From Pachypanchax playfairii (lineage: Eukaryota > Chordata > Actinopteri > Cyprinodontiformes > Aplocheilidae), in the NCBI GenBank assembly GCA_006937955.1, contig SSNP01000309.1, forward strand, positions 62,001 through 126,000: a stretch of 64,000 nucleotides of DNA, given 5' to 3'. Below the pieces are notes generated by a model that was not told where the DNA came from, made no database searches, and saw nothing but the letters and a program-made list of their open reading frames with translations. Each line of letters starts with the position of its first letter. Position 1 is the stretch's first letter. The position numbers and the translations under genes are program-made. This document shows positions 1 to 10,196 of the stretch, piece by piece.

Positions 1-580
1 GGCTTCCTTTGTTATGGGATGTTCGGAGCTATTGCGGATCATATTGAGACAGTGGCTTGGATTTATTTACTTCATAGATCTAGACAACATCGACGTCGGG
101 TGCATCAGCGCCGTTTGTGGATACACCCCATTCTTCAGATGCGTTCTGAGTTTGGTGAGTTTAACCATTTGCTCCAGGAGCTACGTTTGGATGAGGTTCA
201 TTTATCTTCCATTTTGGCTGATCCCGCTTCTTTCCGGCTATGTGCTGTGACGTCTTACGTCACTACGATGAGACGCTCTGATTGGTTGACATGCCACTTC
301 AAGAGCGTTATGAACGTCAAAAGTTCAGCTAGCTGAACTTTGAGCTTTTCTAGCTTTTCAAGCTTTTCAAGCATCAACGCCTGAAACGCTAGAAAAGCTT
401 GAAAAGTTGCCGCTCATAACGCTCACAAAGCGACGCAGAGCCGTTGACGTCTGTCTGACGCCCGTCCACCATAGACTTTACATATAAACTTGCCGTTTAT
501 GAAGTTGATGGTTGGGCCGGTGTGAATGCACCATTAAAGGCGTTTTCCTTCATTTCTCTGTATGTGGCGGGTGGGCTTGA
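1..580 (+). mobile_element. PIF/Harbinger DNA transposon remnant (N-terminal transposase fragment plus terminal region)
   Basis: Plus-strand bases 50-225 encode a stretch rich in Arg followed by RLWIHPILQMRSEFGEFNHL and LLQELRLDE, which resembles the N-terminal region of fish Harbinger transposases (the R-rich, W-x-HP, GE-x-x-L, ELRLD pattern). The reading then departs from transposase at about 230 and becomes non-coding sequence with strong fold-back structure (304-423). This suggests an internally deleted copy in which the N-terminus joins a terminal region. The catalytic DDE domain is absent. The left end lies outside the window and the right limit is approximate. Confidence 0.6.
304..423. 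repeat. nested fold-back (inverted repeat) structure
   Basis: Three sets of inverted arms occur within 120 bases: 304-316 against 411-423 (12 of 13 paired), a perfect 22-bp palindrome at 320-341 centred on GCTAGC, and a 12-bp arm AGCTTTTCTAGC at 343-354 that pairs with 388-399. It lies inside the Harbinger-like remnant and is probably part of that element's subterminal region. Confidence 0.7.
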
Positions 581-3354
581 TATACAGTATGTGATGTTAT
601 TTATTTTTTCTGTAAAAAAATAGCATTAGTATGAAACCACTTTATAAATAAAGTTTGATTGAATGAGTGACTGATTTAGGTTTATGAAAGTAAATAAATA
701 AATAATACTGATACTCCTACATGAATCAATACAACTATGTCCTGTTTGATTTCATACTTATATGTAAAATAAACAAGCTGAATCACTCTCCAAAACTGGA
801 ACAGAGACACGTTTCCATGATTTTTAGTATATTTTGTTTCGCCAGTATCAAAAACAATATTTTTTTGTATTTAATGGAGTTAGAAATCCTGTTATAATGA
901 CAACTTTATGATTAAATGTTCCAAGATGATTAATTTCCTTTGAACTGATGCTAAAAACACAAAACTACAGTAATAACAATAGCCAAAAGGAGTCTGGGTG
1001 AGTTCTAATTAATGTGACTGGATGTAAACCATTTGTTTAAATTCTCTCATTAAGTAACTCTGTTTAGGCAGTAATTTTATGTTTAAAAGGACAAAATGGA
1101 ACAAAATGAAGAAATTAGTCAGACACAAAACAACCTCGCTAATCTGCCTGATTCTGGATATGCTGTTCATGAAACACAAGAGGGATAATTTCCCTTGTTC
1201 CTAAAAAAACCATCAATCTTTTAAAAAAATAAAGTCTTGTTGAAAATACCAGCTTAACGATCCGCTTTAAACTTTATGTCTCATTAAAAAACAGCTGAAA
1301 TAAGTAAAAATCCTGTTGATGACTAATTAACAGACTCACTGTGAAACTTTGGAATAATAAAAACAACCTGTATAAGGACATATCTTTAAAATGATCCTAA
1401 ACACATAGAGAACAATAAATCCAACGTTCTGAGACCAGCCTGAATGAACTCTTTATCATCACCATATCCAACCTTCCAAATGAAAAATGTCTCATTCATC
1501 AAGAACCGTGCAAAAGTCATTCTGCTGGAAATATTATTAATAACATATTATCTCAAATATTTCAACTCCAAATGAGAAAGAACATTTACGTAATAACAAA
1601 AAAAAAGTCACAAATCATTTGACCTTCCAGGTTTGAGTTATTTTTAACTTAGTATTACAGTTCAAATCTGATTTTTTTAAAATATTTTCTTTTATTTGGC
1701 AAATAATATTTATTACCAACTATAATTGTACTGTATTATTCCAAAGAAAGGCTGATTTTACCTATAGGCGCAATGTTTAGCAACCTGCATTAATTATAGT
1801 TTCACACTTCACCTCAAATTGCCAAAAAAACAAAACAATCGATGTACCAAAAAGGAAAATTAAGTGCAACATATAGTTGTTTTTGCCTTGGCAGGACAAA
1901 TAAAAAAACTGTGGTTGAACTGAAGCCAAAAACCCAAACCCAACTGCAGGTAACGTGTTTTTCTCTTTTCTAGGGGAATATCTGACATGATATAAAGTTC
2001 TTATTTCTCCTACTGACAGGTATCAGGAAGCAAAACATGCTACTGACTGAATCTGAAAGGACTAATATGTGTATATGTTGTTTTAGCTGTGCAGATCAAC
2101 AAAACAAATGCCAGCCTGGATTTTTCTGTCATCCCTGATGCGTCTCCTAAAAGCTTAGAGGTTTTTAACTGAAAAATCCATCACTGAACTTGTTCTGCTG
2201 CATCGTATGACACGAGTCGAGGATTTTCAGTTTGCTTCAGGAGTTATTTTTGTAGTGATAAGTGATGTCATTTAGTTTTTTTCACAGTTTTGTCTTCTCT
2301 TCCGCTGATATATTTCTTAAAGTAGAGAGGGTAGTATATCATATGTTTTCGCTCATCTGAAAAACAGGCAAAAGAACAATGTCAAGATGTATTAAGTAGA
2401 TCCTTTATTTCACACTCTACTGACAAAACCTCAAGAAAAACAGCAGCAAAAAAGCCTCAAGATTTTTTCTGCAGAGAAATAGATGCTTCTTCTGCTCCCA
2501 TGATAAATTCCTCCCCATATGGCAGCTGATTGTTGCAGGGAAACTCTGGAATTTAGTGAGATTTTCTTTGCCCTTTTACCCCAAAACCTGACATTTACAG
2601 ATGAAGCTTCAAAAAGCTGAAAAATCTTCTAAAGCTGTAAGTTTGTGGTCTTTGTTCTGCTGCTAAATAAATAAATAAATAAGAGACCAACCAGGAATCT
2701 GCCTGGTGATACTGTGTTATAGTTAAGTATTGCCCAGCAGCAATAAGAAATGTCAATATTACTGACAACTCTGTTTGTAGAAATGCAGCTCAAAATGTGA
2801 ACAAAACCTCTAACATGTCTCACAACTAACTGGTTTCTGTTTTAAACCAAAGAATTTTACTTTACAGTATTTCTTTAACACTAAAAAGAGATTTATTTGC
2901 TGTACATTTGCTATGTATATCACTTGTTTTAACTCTCACTGGTGCTTCTTACTTTCACCATCAGTGGGACTTCGGCTGCTTCTCCAGTTTCAACACTGAC
3001 CTAATTGAATCCAGAGGACATAATTAGGACAGACACACCTGCCTGTATGACAATACAGAGCTTAAGGCAACTGTTAGAAACAAAACCAAGAGGAGAGATA
3101 ATTATCCATACATCTGTTAAAGGCAGAGATCTGGAGAACATCTGGTGCATTAAAATACAGAAAATGCATTATTTTAAATAAAAAACTACCGACCTTACAG
3201 CCAAAATCCTTCAGCTGGCTGGTCTGTCAAACTGAGTAAAAGTGTTTGTCAGACTGTGAACCAGCAGAGTGGAAGCACCGTAACAGAAGAACTGTAAGAG
3301 CAGCTCTCAGACAACCAAATCTTTAAATGTTAGTAAAAATTTAGAACATAAACT

Positions 3355-3710
3355 ATCATTTGATAAATCAAGTCAAACTTTCTTTATATGGCACATTTCA
3401 TGCTATAACAACCCAGTGTGCTTTACAAATCGTATAAAAACAAAACAAAGTTTAATAAAACAAGAAGGAATAAAAGGTGTGATATGTTCAGATTTCTTAC
3501 TACTTGTAAGAATACGAGCTGCAGTGTTGTGAATCTGTGAACAGCTTATTGTATGTTGGGAACCCTGTAATAAGGCCACTGCAGTAATTCAGTCTACTTA
3601 TTATGAAGGTGTGAATTTTTTTTCCAAATCTTCTTTTGATAAGAAACCCTTCATTTTTAAAATATTTCTCAAGTGATAAAATGCCAATTTGGTAATATGA
3701 CTTTAAAAGT
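3355..3710. repeat. degenerate interspersed repeat (LINE/SINE-like, fish type)
   Basis: The segment with TTTATATGGCACATTTCATG and GTGTGCTTTACAAA, followed by GCCACTGCAGTAATTCAGTC, resembles widespread teleost non-coding repeats containing an 'atttatatagcac...gtgctttac' core and a 'cagtaatccagtc' core. The match is from memory, so class and limits are uncertain. Confidence 0.4.
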
Positions 3711-4913
3711 TAAGATTAAGATAACCTAAAACTTGTTCCCTATAACACAGTTAGAACATAAACATACAAATCTGAAATCCATTGACAACATCTCTTCACT
3801 GGAAAGCCAGTGTTCATTAGTTCACTGAGGTACAGTATTAGGTTGGAGAAGTAACTCGCCACATGAGTTTGTGCTTGGTGATGTCTTATAGAGAAGATGG
3901 AGATGATCCAGTAAACCTACAAGCAGTTTCACCATCCTCATCATATACTGTGATATTTCCAAACCAAGTCAGTACTCACTCAGGCTGATTTCTATTCTAG
4001 ACCAATAAGAATTATGTGTCTCACTGTTCAAATCGTGCATCTCAATTTCCTGCAGACAGTTGATGTTTGAACATATTTTTATTATTTGTTGCATAAAACT
4101 GAGAATCATTTTAATGTAAAAGTGCTTCAACTAATACATTAAAATTAAAATGCTCCTGGAGCTTATGGTAACGTCATCACTTCTGACATGTTTCATGCTT
4201 TTAGGCTAATAGTTGCTACTAATTAAAGACAAAATGTTCATTAAATTTAAAATTAAATTCTTACCAAATGCTTTCATTTATTTAGATGGATAAAGGCTGA
4301 TGGATGAAGGTGTTAGTAAAGTTTACTTTGTAAAACTGAATGACATTCTGTGTAGTGTAGTGTTCATAAATCAGCTCATACTAAGAGGAGAAGAACATGG
4401 GAGTTACTAAAGTCAACTTAATGTCATGACTATATTTTATGACAGTTTGCTGAATTATTTATTGGGATTTGTCAGCTCGGACCATCCCTTGAGCCCCACA
4501 GCTAGCATGTGACCATGTGAATATTCCTTCTCAGCTTGGATTTGTCTCTTAAATCTACACAAAACGTTGGGGTCAAATTCCAGATGCAAACAATCCCTGT
4601 GGGCTGACTGACGTCAGTTTTTACTGCTTCAGGGCGGCTGTGGAAGGAGCTGTTTTTGGGTACCGAGATGCAAAAGAAAATTAATGACTATTAATCTACA
4701 ACAAGAAGAAGCAGCTTCAAGATATCAACTGCAACTTCGATCAATATGAAAAACACTGCGGCAGATTTGAATCTTTTTAAAGGAAGTTTCTGGAATAATT
4801 TTGATGATGAATTCAAACACACATCTGGTCTAATTTACATTAAATCCCTGTTTTTATTTTATCTTTAGAGTCGAAGGTTATAAAACTAACTTACAGCTAC
4901 ATTAACCCCCCCG

Positions 4914-4943
4914 ACACACACACAACAACCACACACACACACG
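4914..4943. repeat. (CA)n microsatellite, interrupted
   Basis: CA repeats interrupted by AACAAC, directly preceded by a short poly-C run. Simple sequence within the intron. Confidence 0.9.
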
Positions 4944-5410
4944 CAAACAGAGAGCTCCTCCCTGCACCTTAACACCTTCATTTAAATGTGCATTTTGAAG
5001 AACAAGCACTTCCATATCGTGAAGGGACACTGATGACTGGAGCAAGTTCTCCACATATATTTTCATGAGCTGAATATCAGATGGATCTGCAAGGAAACAG
5101 CCGGCGGGTTTATGAAAATATAAATTGAAATTTTTTTATGAGGAGGTGCAGCCAAAGAAATATGAAGCAATAAATGGAATCTTTCTATTCAGGATAAACA
5201 TATAACAGAGATGCAGCTGTTATTGGTGTGAGCTGAGGGCTATATTTGGACATTGATGCTTCTGAAAAACTGTTTTTGAATTAAATGGGAATTGTGAATA
5301 TCTTCACAGTAAAAGTTTATGGATCAACATAAAACACTGTTGGATGTAATGGACAATGCCATTACATTTGGAGTCTCTGCAGGTACACAAGATAATGGAA
5401 AATGAAAAAC

Positions 5411-5425
5411 TTTTTTTTTTTTTTT
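5411..5425. repeat. poly-T tract
   Basis: Fifteen consecutive T bases in the intron after the Ig3 exon, about 550 bases from its donor. Confidence 0.9.
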
Positions 5426-5961
5426 CAATTATTGCAAATTGTTTTGGTTTTAATAGTTTGACTTTTGATATTTCTGTAGTTTTTGCTGCAGACGTCATAG
5501 AAATATTTCAACCAAATTTGTTGTGGGACTTTAAAGATTTGTTATTTTAAGTATTACATAACTTTACAAAACCTTGTGCTGAAATTTTGCTGATGTAACT
5601 ACCATCAAATTCTCCAAAGACATAAATAAACTGATTATATGATTTTGAAATGTTTATCTGTGCTGGTTTTAATTTCTTACTTAATTTACTTTTTATGTGG
5701 AGTCATAACATTTGGATAACTGGATATATAATGTTGTGGTGCAATATTGTTAAAATAGAAAACATAACTCCCTAAAAATGTCACGTAAAGAGGAATTAAT
5801 GATGTACCGGTTACTGATACTGAAGCATTAAACTATATTTATACCTGGTGCACTCAGACGTCCTGAGACACAGTCTGAGGGGTTTTTCAAACACTTTTCT
5901 AGTTTCCAGTCTTTGTAAAAATTAAGTGACACTTTGCTTTAATAAAGGTTGAGACTCCTAC

Positions 5962-6131
5962 CAAACACTTTGAGGAAGAGCTCTTGTTCCTGAGACCCCG
6001 CCTTGTTAGTGGCTTTACAGGAGTAAGTTCCTCCATCGATCTGTCGAATGTTGCGGATTGTCAACATGCTGCGTCCACCTTCCAACCTGTTGAAAATGTA
6101 CTTCTCTGATGGTTCCAGCTGCTGGCCTTTC
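5962..6131 (-). CDS. ncam2: ncam2 exon encoding the second half of Ig domain 3
   Basis: The 170-base exon completes the split Arg codon and reads KGQQLEPSEKYIFNRLEGG, then RSMLTIRNIRQIDGGTYSC, then KATNKAGSQEQELFLKVF, ending on the G of a codon expected to be Val. DGGTYSC-x-ATNKAG is the closing signature of NCAM2 Ig3 and carries the second cysteine. The EGGR loop before the MLTIRN strand looks a few residues longer than I recall for mammalian NCAM2, a small difference from memory only. The acceptor is cgtgtag and the donor TTG|gtagga. This is the last ncam2 exon in the window. Confidence 0.94.
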
Positions 6132-8769
6132 CTACACGGACAGAAAACAAAAACATGTAACACAAATGAGTTAAGAGAGAAGAGCCAATCAGATTCATCT
6201 GAAGTAGTGAAAACAGTAAAGAACTCTTTTTTTTCTAATAAACTGACAGACATTAACCAACACATGTATTAAATCAGAGTTTGTAATCATATGCAATGCA
6301 GTATTTGCAGAATGCCTCTCATTTGGTACTGAATACTGTGCTGACTTCATACCTTTTCATATTGCAATCTTAGGAGAAAATTCATCAGGAAAAACAACAA
6401 GTAAACTGATCTACATCTACATCTATATTTAGGCTTCAGAGCAGAATCTGAATGGGGAGAAACAGGTTTGCTGCCTCCCTGCTTGTTTATTTGCAGCTGC
6501 TTAATCAGCCATGTAATCTATAAGGTTCAAGAGATTGCTTACTTTGGGGGCTGAGTTTGACATTTTTCCCATAGTTACACAGATTTAGACAAGCTCATGG
6601 GTGCTTTTTATACCATCTGTGTGTGAGTTGAAAGAAACAAGATTAGCCCAGTTACTAAAGAGGAAAAAACATCCTCAAAAACCTGACAGGAACTTTGCAA
6701 ACCTGTTTATTACTAATAACAAATTACTTTGTTTTACTTGACCAAGTGTGATGTGGTCAAACAAACGTCCCACTCTTTCAGACAAACTGGTTCTTCTTCA
6801 ATAAGATTTGAATCTTGTTTAACCTTTATCACATGTTTAAATAGCAGCTCATTTAGATAAAATACTTAAACAGCAGCTTTCTTTGCAAAAGATTAAATCT
6901 GCAACAAATCTGTGTTACTGCAGATCATTAAAGAGCAGAACAGTGAGATGTTTACTCTGAAATAATCGACTGATTGGAAACAATTTCAGAATTTATAGTG
7001 ATTCTTTCTCTTTCTGGTGAAAATAGGCAACTTGTTATATGTCTTAAGGTCATATTAACAGAGCAGGTTTTATATTAAGGGATAGTTTAGATGATTTTAA
7101 AAGGGATTTTGTGGAAAGGTTATGAACAGTTAATATTTGACTTTTTGTCGGTGGTTCGACTCGGCTTGAAGAAACAGAGATTAGTTCTGCCTGGACTGTT
7201 GAACTAAAGGCTGGTTAAAAAGTGGATTACTGCCTTAAAACAAGTCAAGTCTTCAAAATGTTACAACTACTAATGCAAACACCATTGTATAAGTGTACAA
7301 ACGCTCACACATCTCATTACATGGATATTTGCATACAACTGTATGGAAATCTGCAACAGAAATTTGCAACAGAGAGAATTCTGACACATGTGGTTGGAGT
7401 TTCACTTGAAAAACCAAAAAATGTACATTAGATGGAAAAATTTGTAGTATATCACTGCTTGAACTAGTTTTATTGATTATAATTGTTTTACGTTGACAGA
7501 AATCCACATTGTAGCTATTAGCTTATGTCTCTTGTTGTTATCTACAACATTTAGAGATTTTTGGTTTATTTTGCAAGAAAGAAAACTTTACAGTTTTTAT
7601 AGAAAAGGAGATGTTTTTCATACCTTTTCTTTCTTTGCTGACAAATGTGGAAATTTGAACTTAACACTTGAACTTAATCAATGTGTAACATTTAAGGTAC
7701 TTTACAATGTTTCCATAGAAACCCACCTCAAAATATCACTTTAAAAATGAACTACATTAAATACACATGGAAATGGAAGCAAATACAGTACATTCATGTA
7801 AAAAACGACCTTTTTTTTTAAAACTCTAGTAATTAAAATTTTATTACACAAGCCTGCACAACAACAATCATTATGCTGCTAGAGGCGTTTGAATTTTCCT
7901 TTTAAATTATGTTTTTGTTTAATTTATTAAGGCTTGAAAAAATCTAGTTTATTATGATTCTACATTTGAACATTTGAGCTGTTGAGCAGAATGATAAAAT
8001 GACTCTAACAGGAAAAATTACAACCTTTACAAATTAACAAATTAAGTTAAAAACTATGAAAATGTCAATAAATTTTCTTTATTTTCCAAAAATATGAACA
8101 AAACATCAAGACTAAATTCCAAATGATTTATTTATTGTAATTTCATTTTTGGAATTTGTCTGAATTTTAGTTCTTTTAAAGGTGATATACCTAATTTCAA
8201 ATTGCTTCGCTTAGAATGTCAACAAATGTAAACAAAGTCACAGAACTCTCAGCCCCTCCCGTTGGGTAGAATTCCTAAGCCATGCCCCACAGGTTAGGAA
8301 ACATGTGTAGCCCCAGAAATTGACAGAGTGCAAGACACTGGTCCGCAATTCATTCAAGTACTGGTAAGTGAAAACAATATAACAACGAACAACTGACATT
8401 AATTGTTACTTTGTCCTGAACCTGACGCTGAACCAGGCGGCGGCTGTTTCCCCTGCTGTGACATGGTAGAGTGGCGAACACTCCCAGCAGTGGTGTTCTG
8501 CAGTAATATGTCTCCGTTTTTTAGGAGCACAGAAGCCAAATAACTGTGGAAGTCCATATGGCTGGAGAGACTGTCCAATCATTCCTGACGGGACGAACCA
8601 TTTGATTGGTTGATGTTTTTAGACAAATACGAGAGAACCACTTTTTTTTTGTTTTTGTTTTTTTTAATCATCACAACATATATTTTTTAGGGCCGGGACT
8701 CAATTAAAAATTTTAATCTAATTAATTGGAGGCTTTGTAATTAATTAATCAAAATTAATCGCATTTTAA

Positions 8770-9870
8770 AGGGACTTAAGGCATGCATTTCCAGTTTATT
8801 CACTGCTAATGGGTCATGAAGCATTAAAAACCCAAAATAACGAGGCCATCCGCATATATGTCTGTTGCCTTGGACACGCTGTGTGCTACATAATGCGCTG
8901 CAGTTCGAGGTCCGAATTTCCCGCGCAGTTGTAGGGATGTGACGTAAATTGACGCTGCATGCGCGTTGCCGACAGCTCTTGAACAGGAAGAACATAGCCG
9001 CCGTGGACTTGGATTCAAACACTGAAGGTATACTTATGGATGTTTCTGCAGCCAGCAAACGACCTGCATCCACTCTCACCCCCCAAAAAAGTGGCACCAC
9101 GAAGAAAAAAAAGACTTTATCAGCGGCATCTCGTGAGTCTAAAAAAAAATATGACCGAAGCCGGGCAGGCACCCGCATAAATATTGGATATGCGTTCGGT
9201 TCATGGAGGGAACTTCAGCAGCATTTGGGAGTGAAAACGGATGCTGACATGCTCATTTCCTTGTGACCAGGTGAGAAGCCACCTGACGTGAAATAGGCTA
9301 AAGCTAACAGCTGTTGTGCAGCACTGAGTTTTTACAGATTGCACATTTTCCAAACTGAATACCAGAATTATGTCCTATTTGACTGAAAGCCTGAGACGTT
9401 AGCAGCTGCTGTAGCCACATGATAAAAGTTTTGTTTGTAGTAATTTTACAGCAAACACTAGTTCGATAATATGCCGTTTTCTAAATTGGTCGTGTCACAT
9501 TATGTGTAGCACCGATAAAAAAAAAAAAGTTTCTGAAAGCGCACACACACAAAAAGCACAGCTCCATTAATTCATGAACTTCATCCGGCTCCTTGGTGTC
9601 CTGTCTTTCTTTACCGGACGAAATAATTGATCCATGTGGCTACGTGTCCACACATGTCACGTGTGGCTGACATTGCAGACAGATCATCAGTTCATGTCAT
9701 TGGTACGTCCTGTACAGAAATACAGCCTCCCCGGTGCAGTGCTGTGAAGACGAACAGTCTGTAAAGTGTCTGTGCGCGCTCCCGTGCCGGCTTGGCTGGT
9801 GGCTGCAGTTAGCCACAGTGCCTGTCGCGGCAGCACTGAGTCAGATTTTGTAAAGTTGCCTTAAGTCCCT
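8770..9870. mobile_element. nested DNA transposon with TTAA target duplication (piggyBac- or Kolobok-like)
   Basis: AGGGACTTAAGGCA at 8770-8783 and its exact complement at 9857-9870 form 14-bp inverted termini, each flanked by TTAA (8766-8769 and 9871-9874). Removing 8770-9870 and one TTAA joins two AT-rich hAT subterminal segments. TTAA duplications are used by the piggyBac and Kolobok superfamilies. The inside is much more GC- and CpG-rich (8850-9270) than the flanking intron and contains an open frame (8949-9266) ending beside a GTGAG donor-like site. I see no DDE transposase, so the superfamily is not settled. Confidence 0.7.
8949..9266 (+). pseudogene. transposon-associated ORF fragment, function unknown
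   Basis: The 105-residue frame has a Lys/Arg-rich middle (KKKK, then RESKKKYDRSRAGTRINIG) and ends in FGSWRELQQHLGVKTDADML. A basic tract followed by R-x-NIG, a WREL core and a 'KTDA' strand recurs, as I recall, in fish proteins linked to DNA transposons, but I cannot name the domain. The frame stops at TGA (9264-9266) only a few bases before CCAG|GTGAG; a one- or two-base change would let it run into a donor-like site, so this may be a decayed first exon. It lies wholly inside the TTAA-flanked element. The minus-strand ORF over the same bases looks like a shadow. Confidence 0.4.
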
Positions 9871-10013
9871 TTAATCGCATATAAATATTTGACCAGAGAT
9901 CAGTGAGAATTTTTTTCAAACGGATTTTTAGTATACCATTGAATCATGACTGAATACACACAAGCTTAAGCAACAAATTTTGTTTATTTTTGTTCAACCA
10001 ACAGACCAGTGCA

Positions 10014-10196
10014 TTAAGTGTAGAAAATGTCTACACTTGTACTCGGAGTCAGGCTAACATCCACGCTAGCTGCTATATGTTTAACATTGAGGTGATACTT
10101 CAGGCCCGATGTGCTGCGGTGATGTGCAAATTCCTTGCTGCATAGCTTGCACACACACATGCCAATCAAAGCGGTCGCTTCTTCATTCATGTTCAC
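10014..10196 (-). pseudogene. BED-type zinc finger remnant of a hAT transposase
   Basis: The 60-residue minus-strand frame contains C-x2-C (CKLC), an aromatic F, and H-x4-H (HLNVKH) in the order of a BED zinc finger, followed by a Ser/Thr-rich linker (SLTPSTS) as in ZBED-type hAT transposases. In those proteins the finger binds the element's terminal DNA. The dimerisation and RNase-H-like catalytic domains are missing, consistent with an internal deletion. The frame sits inside the hAT inverted repeats, close to the right end, which fits a transposase read leftward. Confidence 0.75.

Larger units (their letters stand above)
1..5961 (-). other. ncam2 intron after the Ig3 exon (partial)
   Basis: No coding exon is recognised between the Ig3 donor at 5961 and the window edge, so the Ig4 exon lies further left. 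The left edge holds a PIF/Harbinger remnant. A degenerate interspersed repeat sits at about 3355-3710, a CA microsatellite at 4914-4943, and a 15-base poly-T at 5411-5425. The remainder is AT-rich with nothing else I can name. Confidence 0.85.

Noticed and set aside
8741..9178. 145-codon minus-strand open frame
   Set aside because: It overlaps the plus-strand ORF and crosses the left terminus of the nested element; no domain is visible, so it is treated as a shadow.
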